A DNA stretch of 64,000 nt from Acanthochlamys bracteata (taxonomy: Eukaryota; Streptophyta; Magnoliopsida; Pandanales; Velloziaceae): positions 2,733,001 through 2,797,000 of the forward strand of contig CM034126.1 of NCBI GenBank assembly GCA_019914995.1, given 5' to 3'. Position numbers and translations under genes: made by a program. Each line of letters starts with the position of its first letter. Positions within the stretch are counted from its first letter, which is position 1. A model generated the notes under the pieces. It did not search any database, was not told the DNA's origin, and saw nothing but the letters and a program-made list of their open reading frames with translations. Positions 43,567 through 54,250 of this stretch are shown in pieces.

Positions 43567-43618
43567 GATAAGCTTGCCAATGAATGACTGCCACGTAATA
43601 GATTGTTCCTTACGTGGC
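43567..43618 (-). promoter_or_regulatory. Light-responsive type motif cluster upstream of aldolase (I-box plus inverted ACGT pair)
   Basis: GATAAG (I-box core) lies at 43567-43572. GCCACGTAA (43590-43598) and TTACGTGGC (43610-43618) form an exact 9-bp inverted repeat with an 11-base spacer, each half carrying a CACGT G-box-like core. All are within about 190-245 bases of the ATG. GATA-type and G-box elements together are typical of photosynthetic gene promoters bound by bZIP (HY5) and bHLH (PIF) factors. Confidence 0.6.
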
Positions 43619-43699
43619 TTGTTTTGGTAGGAGAGCTAGTTGCTTGCTGGTTGTGATTCATGGTCGGTTCATTGGCAACCATGGAAAACCATGACTGGT

Positions 43700-46490
43700 A
43701 GGTAACAAACTTACTGCTACTGTTCTGTAATCTTGTCTAGCATTCTTCTGCTTGTTCTAATACATGTACCCATTTACTACTGAGATTTGATTGTTTTTCT
43801 TTTTAGTTGGTTAGAAGTTATTTCGTGAGTTTTCAAGGGAGATGGATGATCTATAGGGGTGAATTTTCGAACATTGTCGATTCCTATACAATATAGTTGT
43901 TCAATAGTCATATGAATTTTCTTTAGTTTATGGAAGAATGATATGTTCTATCAGGTCTTCATCTGTTCGATTCTGGCAGTTGATTTTTGATTGCTCACTA
44001 GTGTCTGTATTTGGGTTCACGAGATCTACGGTGAGAACTTTTCGCTTCTCCATTACTCGCTAAAAGTTTATTATTTGTGATGCTCGTGAAATATGATTTT
44101 TTTTGTGAGGCAAGTTATGTTTGTGTTGACGGATGCATCTTTATCCTATGGTTGCGAAGAATTAAAAATAGAGGGGTTTAGTTTTATGTTATGCGTACGC
44201 AAAGACTATAACTAGTTTGGAGAAAACCTCAAGTTTTTCGTCTGTTCTCTTTTCGTTCTCTTGACGTTTTTGTTGCTTTCTTACAAAATTTTGTGGCTAG
44301 ACTCTATTGGTCTTTTTGATATATCTCAAATTTATAAATTGCAATTGGTTTATCACCTATGCTTTCTTGGAATCTAATTTTTGTTAATCATGGGGCAATC
44401 GCTTTATTTCTCCTATATATATGGCTTAAATTTCATGGCATGACCAGAATCCATGTGGTGAAAGGTGCAAAACCGTGGAACTATGATGCCTTAGAGTTCT
44501 AGGGATTGTGATAAGTATCATTCCTACTTAATTATTGTGCATGATCTGCACTAAATTTGATAAAATCCATATAGATATTCATTTTTCTAACTCCTATATC
44601 TTTTGTAGTAAGTTTTTATCATGATATTGAGTAAATGAAGATATCTTGAGCACAAGAAAATAAAGAGAACGACTTGGAATGGTTTTTGAATCTTATCATT
44701 TCAAATAAATATTTTGATATATTTTAATAAATTTTTTACTGTATTTTATAAAATTTTAGAATTTTTTATAAATACTAATATATATATAATCTTTTAAATA
44801 TTAAAAAGTCAAGATTATTTTTCAAAAGAATTTTAAATATTTTTTGTTTCATAAAAATTCTATTTCATAATACTTTCGAATGTTATCTGAGTCTAATCTT
44901 TTCGAATTGGTATGCTTTTCACTTGCAATTAGGACGTGTTTTACTAACATTTCAAGTTTTATTTTTTTAAAACTAATTTTTAATATAAAATAAATTGGTA
45001 TTCTTAATTATAGACGAAATTGTATTTTCTGAAGCTGTGAAATGCTCAATTGGCATTAGAGGTTTTGGCTTCAAGGTCTTCAGAAATAGCTGCATGTCAT
45101 TATCGAACTTTAAGTGCCTTACATCTCCTTAACATTATTGTACTTGCTCACTCTATACATGTCGGCTACTAGATAGTGAAATCTTATCAGAGACGTCACT
45201 GCGTTCCCTTATATCTCTATAAATAGAGGATACATTTAGACTTTTGTATAAGTCCGAAAGACATTTATATAGATAAATACTGTACTTTATCTATAAAACT
45301 TCAAGGATGTATTGATTTTAATGAAAAATATGAATCTTATAAAAAATTTAAAATAATTTTTTAATAATTTTTTTTTAAAAAAATTAATTTAAAACTTACT
45401 ATTAATATAAAATTAATATAAAAATTTATTTTTTATTAAATATTTTTAAAATTTTAATTTAATGTTTTTAATTTATTTCCTAAAACTCTTCAAACTCTAG
45501 TTCAACTGGTTACACTGTGTTTGATTCACGGAAAGATAAAGGAGATGGGAGAGAAGGGGAATTAATTTTCTTTGGTTGTGTATTTAGTTTAAGAGTTACT
45601 GTTTAGGGGAGAAGCAGAATGGGGAAGAGATGGGAGAAAAAATGCACAACCAGCAGCGTAATTTACAGCCTAATTTTTTATTTCTGCCCTCGTTATTTTT
45701 TCCTCTTCCTACTCGTTCGTAATTTATAAGCCTACTTTTTCATTTCTGTCCTCATTATTTCTTTCTCTCCCTACTCGTTCCCACACACAGCAAAGTGATT
45801 GTTCCTTCCGGCACGTCTCACTTCTCTCTCCAACGTCTAGCTCCTCTCTTTCGTCCTCCGTATTTTCGTATGTCTTCCTCCGGCATTTTTATCTTTTTTT
45901 TCAATTATTATAAAAAAATACATAAACAAGGGCATTTTTATTTTTTTATAACTTTTCTTCTAATTTAAACACAATTTATCTTTATACTTCTTTCTCTTTA
46001 TTAATTTATCCAAATACTATCAAAATTTTCTTTTTTTTTTCTCTTTTTTTTCTATCTTTTTTTTTTTCTTTCTACTTCTACTTTTTTATGAACCATTCAA
46101 ACAAAGCGGTTAGTAAAGACGTCGTTAGTTACTGGACTGCTTTTAACATCAACATACATTTTAGATTGCAAACCACTGTAAATAAAGTTTGGGCTTGTTT
46201 GCGAGGTAAGCTCCAGATTGAGTCCGCTTCCTTGGGCCTTCACAAACTAACAACTTTTGGGCTTTTTCATGATCTTTTCTTAGGTCTGGATAAGCAAAAA
46301 TCCAATTTCTACACAGCCCCGTTGATTATATTAAATTAGATTGGTTCAGTTCTGGCTCAGACTGGATCTCAACCGGCTCGTAAAACGAACCGAAAGAAAT
46401 GGGCGGAGATATAAGTCGGAGTATTAGGCGGCAAGGCAAAAGCATGCTTAAAATTAATATATAGATAGTTGCCGTCGTCTCTCAAAAACT
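43700..46490. other. Intergenic between aldolase and ClpC promoters
   Basis: No gene was found. AT-rich tracts occur at 44690-44880 and 45320-45470. A roughly 61-bp tandem duplication lies at 45658-45780, next to pyrimidine-rich sequence (45880-46090). The frame at 46088-46339 shows no domain. Confidence 0.4.
45658..45780. repeat. About 61-bp tandem duplication, two diverged copies
   Basis: Copies 45658-45718 and 45719-45780 both start GTAATTTA and end CCTACTCGTTC, with roughly ten differences between them, so the duplication is older than the one at 5971. Confidence 0.85.
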
Positions 46491-46496
46491 CTCCGC

Positions 46497-46503
46497 TATA
46501 AAA
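46497..46503 (+). promoter_or_regulatory. TATA box of ClpC gene and start of its leader
   Basis: TATAAAA is followed by a leader whose likely intron donor is AAG|GTAAAAC at 46551; the matching acceptor is probably near 47190 (GGACAG), so the coding start at 47242 lies in the second exon. Confidence 0.5.
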
Positions 46504-47241
46504 ATTCCTTCAGTCGGATCTAATCCATTCGCTCTCAAGTTCCCTCTAAGGTAAAACGCTCTCGGTTTCTCTCTGTTTCGCTCTCCACTGCTAGGGTTCT
46601 TGGGTGCATGCTATTTTACTGTTCTTTGGTATATCGAGTTCAAAATTTTCGATATTTTCTAGTTCGAGTTAGATTTTGTTGATTCTGGTTTTTGTTCTCT
46701 CTTTTAATTTGGTTGTGGGTATAGTGTTTTTAAGACTTGAAGCAGTTCGTTTTGCACTTGCTTGTAATTTGAATGCCTGTTTTGTTACTTGAGGTTTGAT
46801 TTTGTGAGGGATTGATAAAGTTCAACATTTCTGTAGTCATTTTTGTATGATATAATGGGACAGTGTATTCTTGAGGACGGGAATTTTTTTTAACCTTTTC
46901 TTTTTCCTGTTTTGTTATTGATGCTCAGTGACAGGGATCTAGGACTTCTGTGTGTGATCCTAATGGTTAGACTTTTAAGCTTGTTCCTGGTTCATTATGG
47001 ATTCTCAACTATGTTATTTGGTACACGTTTTCTTGGACATTCTAGGGTTAGATTTTTGCAATGTGCTTATGCATTGGATGGCGGATCTGACCCAACAATT
47101 GTGAATAATAAATATTCAGACGCAAAAGATATCTGAATTACTTTTAGACTTGGATCTATATTGACTTAGTTTTATTGTTGGCTATGGACAGATTTTTTTG
47201 GATAAGAGGATCTTTTATCGCTTGATTTTTTCATCATATAT

Positions 47242-50200
47242 ATGGCGGGGGCTCTAGTACAGTCTTCTATTCTTCCTTCCATTGCATTACGTGGAAGCCA
47301 TGGCCAGCAACGAGGTTCTGAAAGAGCTAGAAGGTCTGCAAGGATGATGTGCAGTGTGTACTCTTCACCTCTGAGATTACTGGCCTTCACAGGCTTGCGC
47401 GTATCAAATACTCTTGACTTCTTATCAAGGCCTCAAAAAGATTTACGGTCTCTGGTGGCGGCAACTCGGTTTTCCCCAAAGGGAAAGGGTTTACGAGGCG
47501 TTGCCGTCAAAGCTATGTTTGAACGTTTCACTGAGAAGGCCATTAAAGTTATTATGCTGGCTCAAGAAGAGGCTAGACGATTAGGTCACAACTTTGTGGG
47601 AACTGAACAGATATTGTTAGGACTAATTGGTGAAGGGACTGGTATTGCTGCCAAGGTTTTGAAATCCATGGGCATCAACCTTAAAGATGCACGCGTAGAA
47701 GTGGAGAAAATCATTGGTAGAGGCAGTGGTTTTGTTGCTGTTGAGATTCCATTTACTCCACGGGCAAAGCGTGTTTTGGAGCTCTCTTTGGAAGAAGCTC
47801 GTCAACTTGGTATATTCTTGACTTCTTGCTGAAGCTACTTGTAACTTATAATCTTGAGGTACTTCTTAGTTATTGGTCGCGTCCTTTTCATCTTCCTTCT
47901 CGTGAAAGCTTTCCATTTTCTTCTTTATCATGTCTTCAATAATAACTGAGCAATGTGAAGTCTGTATGTTTGAATATAAGCACACATGGATAGCTGTCTC
48001 TTTTGGCACAGTTTGGCACAGTGATACTCTGTTATGATTTTTTTCCCTTTTCCCCCTGGTATTATCTGGGTTAAGCATCAATGAATGATGCATTTTTGCT
48101 TTGCATATATATGTATAGTAATTCTGAATGAAATGTTGAAGTTGCTGGGGTTATAACATATTTTCATTGTTTAGGTCATAACTACATAGGATCTGAGCAT
48201 TTGCTCTTGGGATTGCTTCGCGAGGGTGAAGGAGTAGCTGCACGTGTGCTGGAAAGCCTTGGTGCTGATACAAACAACATACGCACACAGGTAGCATTCA
48301 TATTTGTCAGGATGGTTTATTTTATATATTATTATTATTGTGTTTTGAATTCTAATCTGTCAGATTGAAACTTAAAAGTGAATGATTACTGCACATTTAG
48401 GTTATTCGAATGGTTGGTGAAAGCACAGAAGCTGTTGGTGCTGGTGTAGGAGGAGGAAGTAGTAATAGTAAGATGCCTACCCTTGAGGAGTATGGAACAA
48501 ACCTGACAAATTTGGCAGAGGAGGTAACTTTTGTCTCTGCAGTCAGACTGTGAATAATGGGCACTGTTGTTGAGACTTAATTGCCCTTCCTATCTTGTAG
48601 GGCAAGCTTGATCCAGTTGTTGGTAGGCTTCCACAAATAGAGCGCGTTACCCAAATTTTGGGCAGGCGGACAAAGAACAATCCTTGTTTAATTGGAGAAC
48701 CTGGTGTTGGGAAAACTGCTATTGCAGAAGGTCTTGCTCAAAGGATCGCAAATGGGGATGTCCCAGAAACAATAGAAGGAAAGAAGGTACAACTCATTTG
48801 TCTGTTTAGCTGATCTGATGATTTGTTTAAGAGTATTTTTCAGGATACAAAAGGCCAAAGAGAGTTTGTCTATATACACCTGCGAAGATTGCTACTTTTT
48901 AATCTCTTGAACTTGTATTTGACTTTTACCCCCTGCTGATTTTTTCCATTACATTCGATGAAAAACTAGGTAATTACCCTAGACATGGGCCTTCTTGTTG
49001 CGGGGACAAAGTATCGTGGTGAATTTGAGGAGAGATTGAAGAAGCTGATGGAGGAGATTAAACAAAGTGATGAAATAATTCTTTTCATTGATGAGGTGCA
49101 CACGCTCATTGGTGCTGGAGCAGCTGAAGGTGCAATTGATGCTGCGAATATCTTAAAACCAGCACTTGCAAGAGGTGAACTGCAGGTATATCTTCCCTCA
49201 GCATCATGTTGTAGAAGCTGAAGTGATGATGTTGCATACTGATATCTCGTGTTGTTTCTAGTGCATTGGAGCTACAACACTTGATGAATATAGGAAGCAT
49301 ATTGAGAAAGATCCAGCACTGGAAAGACGCTTCCAACCTGTAAAAGTTCCAGAGCCAACTGTAGAAGAGACAATACAGATTCTAGGAGGGCTTCGTGAGC
49401 GATATGAAATCCATCACAAGTTGCGCTACACAGATGAAGCTTTAATTGCTGCGGCACAATTATCTCATCAGTATATCAGGTTTGTTTTACTTTAACAGTA
49501 AAGCATCAACTCCTCTTAGGATGTTCTCAGTTTGGTTTATGATGCTTAATATCTATACTGAGCGTCCTGAGACTTTGTTTGGTCTGATTGTGGTCACATG
49601 TCAGGATGATGTTTTCTTAGGCATTATACTGAAGAGATGTGGCTAGGTCTTGCTTGCTATTCATGTTTTGGTAGTTCTCTTTATCCATTGGCGAAGTCCT
49701 TGTTCGTTTCATCCATGCAAAAGGTTTTGGATTTGGTGAGTTGTTTACAAGTGCCATGCTGTCATCTCTCTGTGTGGCTGTTTGCACGGCTTCTTGCTTG
49801 TTCGGCTAATTTCTCTGCACGTTACTATTCAAACATCCTTGATATTGAATGTAGGCTTGAACTGAGATTACGTACAGACTCTTAAATTCACTTTTTGCAT
49901 CACATTTTCTTTTCTTTTTCCTCTCAATCACTTCTAACATACTTGTTTTGCTTGCAGTGATCGCTTCCTACCTGATAAAGCAATTGATTTGATAGATGAA
50001 GCCGGGTCACGTGTTAGGTTGCGCCATGCACATGTATGAGCATTATTTTGTGCTGTTGTATTAATACTCTGAATATTCATCTGAACTTGTTGTGAGTTGT
50101 TGTGCAGCTCCCTGAAGATGCAAGGGAACTGGATAAAGAACTTAGGAAGATAACGAAGGAGAAAAATGAGGCGGTCCGGAGCCAAGATTTTGAAAAGGTA

Positions 50201-51524
50201 CTTGGAAAATTCTCCCTAGAGCACTTAGAACCAGATTCTAATCAGTTGCAGAGTTCATACAGAAGCATATGCACACCCATACACATATAAAGAACACCAG
50301 ACCACCTTCATCCCTTGCTATCTCTGTATGTTTTCAATTCTAATCCCTATGCTTCTTATCTGGCAGGCTGGAGAACTGAGGGATCGTGAGATGGAGCTGA
50401 AGGCACAAATATCAGCTCTTATTGACAAAGGAAAGGAGGAAAGTAAGGCCGAGAGTGAGGCCGGGGATGGGGGTCCAGTTGTGACAGAAGTGGACATCCA
50501 GCACATTGTCTCATCCTGGACAGGTATACCAGTAGAGAAGGTCTCAAGTGATGAGTCAGTTCGCCTCCTCAAGATGGAAGATACCCTCCACAGGCGTGTC
50601 ATTGGTCAGGATGAGGCTGTCAAGGCCATCAGCCGCGCCATCCGCAGAGCACGTGTTGGGTTGAAGAATCCCAACCGTCCAATTGCAAGCTTCATATTCT
50701 CTGGCCCAACTGGTGTTGGAAAGTCGGAGCTTGCCAAGTCCCTGGCAGCTTATTATTTTGGCTCTGAAGAGGCCATGATTCGGCTCGACATGAGTGAATT
50801 CATGGAGAGGCACACTGTTTCCAAACTCATCGGTTCACCTCCTGGTTATGTTGGCTATACTGAGGGTGGGCAGCTAACTGAAGCAGTCCGACGTCGTCCT
50901 TACACTTTAGTTCTCTTTGATGAGATAGAGAAAGCTCATCCAGACGTGTTCAACATGATGCTGCAGATATTGGAAGATGGAAGGTTGACAGATAGCAAAG
51001 GCAGGACTGTTGATTTCAAGAACACTCTCTTGATAATGACTTCCAATGTGGGCAGTAGTGTTATCGAGAAGGGGGGGCGAAGGATAGGATTCGATCTTGA
51101 CTATGATGAAAAAGACAGCAGCTATAATCGGATCAAGAGCCTTGTTACAGAGGAGCTGAAGCAGTACTTTAGGCCAGAATTCCTGAACCGTTTGGATGAA
51201 ATGATTGTTTTCAGGCAGCTGACCAAGATTGAAGTGAAGGAAATTGCTGATATAATGCTGAAGGAGGTATTTGAGAGAATGCTGGTGAAGGACATCGATC
51301 TTCAGGTGACAGAAAGGTTCCGAGACAGGGTTGTGGAGGAGGGTTACAATCCAAGCTACGGAGCGAGACCCTTAAGAAGGGCAATTATGAGGCTTTTGGA
51401 AGATAGCCTGGCTGAGAAGATGCTTTCTGGAGAAGTAAAAGAAGGAGACTCGGCCATCGTAGATGTCGATGCTGATGGAAATGTTACTGTACTTAATGGT
51501 GGAGCTGCTGCTGTTCCAGTGTGA
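47242..51524 (+). CDS. CLPC1: ClpC, stromal Hsp100 chaperone (AAA+ ATPase of the Clp protease)
   Basis: Exons 47242-47809, 48175-48290, 48401-48523, 48601-48786, 48970-49185, 49262-49479, 49958-50033, 50108-50197 and 50367-51524 sum to 2751 bases in frame, 916 residues; ClpC is usually about 920-930. The N-terminal 90 or so residues are a Ser/Arg-rich chloroplast transit peptide; the mature part starts near [15 protein letters not shown]. Two Clp N repeats follow ([15 protein letters not shown] and [14 protein letters not shown]), then AAA1 with Walker A GEPGVGKT (301-308) and Walker [15 protein letters not shown]-type linker ([15 protein letters not shown]) precedes AAA2 with Walker A GPTGVGKS (about 644-651) and Walker [12 protein letters not shown]. 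It unfolds substrates for ClpPR in the stroma and also works in protein import. CLPC1 versus CLPC2 is not resolved. Confidence 0.97.
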
Positions 51525-51529
51525 GAGAA

Positions 51530-52020
51530 ATAAACAATGTATTTCCTTAATTCATGTTAGAGAAGAGAGCAAGTGTAGCGAAGGCAATGTTTTACGGGTT
51601 CATCGGAAAGTAGGAGTCTTTTTTTAATCCCAGTCACAGTTATACGAGTTTTTGGTATTTAGGTTTGTGTCAGCGTCTTTCTTCAAGAAAACATCCAAAT
51701 CGTTTAGCTTCGAGACATGCCCATGAACCTCAGTTTTCCAATGTATTGATGCAGTAGACTTGCTCATAAAGCGCTCAGTCAGGAAATTCTGTTTGCTGTA
51801 GAATAATGTTGTGGTCATGGTGTTTCAGATGCTGTGCACAAATTATTATGTCTCTCTTATTTGGCTTAAGTGAAACCCCCCATATTTCAAGCTATCATGT
51901 TGATGTTAAAGAACTTTTATTATCTCATGTTGATTTGTAACCTTTTGCAGTAAGGCTTCTCAGGCTCCAGTATTTATTTTTCATTGCTACACGCTTTGTT
52001 CTGATAGGATGAACGAATAA
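51530..52020 (+). other. ClpC 3' untranslated region and PPR gene promoter
   Basis: Fewer than 500 bases separate the ClpC stop from the next ATG. No other gene is visible. Confidence 0.5.
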
Positions 52021-54078
52021 ATGAAGTGGCTGCAACCTTCCCGCCAAATACCATATCAAACTTGTTCATCCCTCCTTCAATCCATACCCTCAAATCAACC
52101 TGCTACCAACCGATCATCTCTCACCGTTCACCTGAACAGGATCCTCGATCCTTCTTCTCCTCGATCATGGGCCCTCGCAATCGCCGATCTCTCCCGCTCC
52201 GGCGATTACTCCTCTGCTTTCATAACCTTCAAAGCTGCCCGCCGCATCTTCCCTGAACCCCTCCGCTCTGCTTTCCCTGCTACAGTTTCTTCCTGCGCTG
52301 CTCAGTTAGACCTTTTCACGGGTCGACAACTCCATGCTCTCGCTCTTCGGTCTGGTCTTTTGCCGATGGATCTTTTCGTTGCCTCTTCCATTGTTAGTAT
52401 GTATTCAAACTGCAACAATCTCTTGGACGCTCGCAAGGTGTTTGATGAAACACCGAACCGAAACAACGTTCTCTGGACCGCAGTTATTTCTGGGCACGGG
52501 CAGTATGGGTTTGCTAGAGAAGCTTTACTGCTTTTCAAGCGATTCCTTGCAGAGTCTGGGTATGAACAAATTGACTCTGCTGCTGCTGTGTCTGCTCTTG
52601 CTGCGTGCTCCCGAATGAACTCTGTAACTGCCACCTCGGTGATCCATGGACTTTGTTTTAAGGTTGGTCTTGAACCGGAAATTTCAGTCTATAATACTCT
52701 CATTGACGCATATGCTAAGGGCAGGGAGATCCGAATCAGTAGAAAGGTGTTTGATGAAATGCCTGAGAGAGATGTTGTTTCATGGAACTCGATGATTGCG
52801 TTGTACGGACAGAATGGGCTTGCAGCGGAAGCTCTTCAATTATATTCTGTCATGATGAACGAAAGCAGCTATGCAAAATATAATGCGGTCACATTGTCTG
52901 CAGTCCTCTTGGCTTGTGCTCATGCTGGAGCTCTGCAGAGCGGCAAATGTGTTCATAACCAGGTAGTTAAGTAATTTCTGGGTTGTTTGCTCTCTCATTT
53001 ACAGCTTACAGGAGTTGCTAATGCTAATTTTCAGGTGATCAAAATGTTCTTGGCAGATGATGTATATGTCGGTACATCAGTTGTCGACATGTACTGCAAA
53101 TGTGGGAGAGTTATGATGGCCAGGAAGGCTTTTGAGCATTTGAAGGATAAGAATGTCAAGTCTTGGTCAGCCATGATTGCAGGATATGGCATGCACGGCC
53201 GCGGCCGTGAAGCACTTGAAGTCTTTTATGAAATGAGGAATTCAGTTGTTAAGCCAAATGAAGTAACCTTTGTCTCGGTCTTAGCTGCCTGCAGTCATAC
53301 TGGACTTCTGCAGGAAGGCAGGCATTGGTTCAGCAGTATGATAAATGAATACGAAATAGAACCCATAGTTGAGCATTACGCATGCATGGTTGACCTTTTA
53401 GGTCGAGCCGGTTGTCTCTTTGAAGCCTATGAGTTGATCAGAGAAATGAGAATTAAGCCAGATTCCGTAGTATGGGGAGCGCTTCTCAGTGCTTGCAGGA
53501 TCCACAAAAATGTTGAGTTGGGAGAGATCTCGGCTAAGGAATTATTCGAATTGGACTCAAAGAATTGCGGATATTATGTTTTGCTATCGAGCATCTATGC
53601 GGACGCAGGAAGGTGGGAAGAAGCGCAGAGAATGAGGCTTATGATCAAGAGTAGAGGAATAACTAAAGCACCAGGGTACAGTTCGGTAGAACTCAAGGGA
53701 AGAATTCATGTTTTCTTAGTCGGTCACAAAATACACCCTATGCACGAGGAAATCTACGAGTATTTGGAGAAATTAAAAGCGAGATTACTTGAATCCGGCT
53801 ACGTCCCAGATACTAAATCAGTTCTTCACGATGTGGATGAAGAAGAGAAAGAAACGGTGCTAAGAGTTCACAGCGAGAAGCTTGCTGTTGCATTTGCCAT
53901 CATCAGCACAGCACATGGAACTCCTATTCAGGTGATCAAGAACCTGAGGGTGTGTGGCGATTGCCACACCGTGCTCAAGCTGATAGCAAAGCTTGAAGAT
54001 CGGGAGATTGTCGTCAGAGATTCACATAGGTTTCACCACTTCCTGAATGGCAAATGTTCTTGTGGGGATTATTGGTGA
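52021..54078 (+). CDS. DYW-class pentatricopeptide repeat protein (At3g26782-like)
   Basis: Exons 52021-52962 and 53035-54078 join through a 72-base intron (CCAG|GTAGTT ... TTTCAG|GTGATC) into 661 residues. PLS-type PPR repeats fill most of the protein (for example [59 protein letters not shown]), then E and E+ motifs and a DYW deaminase domain. The latter has the zinc site HSEKLA...CGDCH and the ending [16 protein letters not shown]. Such proteins bind a specific organelle RNA and convert C to U. Full catalytic motifs mean it could edit by itself. The N-terminus is basic and Ser/Pro-rich, fitting import into mitochondria or plastids. The overall sequence resembles Arabidopsis At3g26782, predicted mitochondrial. 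The RNA target cannot be told from sequence. Confidence 0.94.
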
Positions 54079-54154
54079 TAGGTTCGCATCACCTTCAGGA
54101 ATTTACTGCTTTGTGTTTTGCCATGTATTTACTGTATTGGAAAGACCAAATTTT

Positions 54155-54205
54155 GCGCGGGAAATAGCTGTGCCCTCTTCTGTTTCATCCTGAATAAATT
54201 CCCGC
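54155..54205. promoter_or_regulatory. Two E2F-type sites before the WD40 gene
   Basis: GCGCGGGAAA at 54155-54164 contains TTTCCCGC on the minus strand, and ATTCCCGC lies at 54198-54205 on the plus strand. Both fit WTTSSCSS, the E2F/DP consensus. They lie about 45-95 bases before the ATG in a gap of only 172 bases, so they probably sit at the core promoter and point to S-phase expression. Confidence 0.55.
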
Positions 54206-54250
54206 GTCCATCTGTCTTCCCACCAGGTTCTTCTGTTCCCTTTCTCTCTC

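Noticed and set aside
52302-52634. 110-residue minus-strand frame opposite the PPR gene
   Set aside because: Antisense shadow of a well-supported coding exon.
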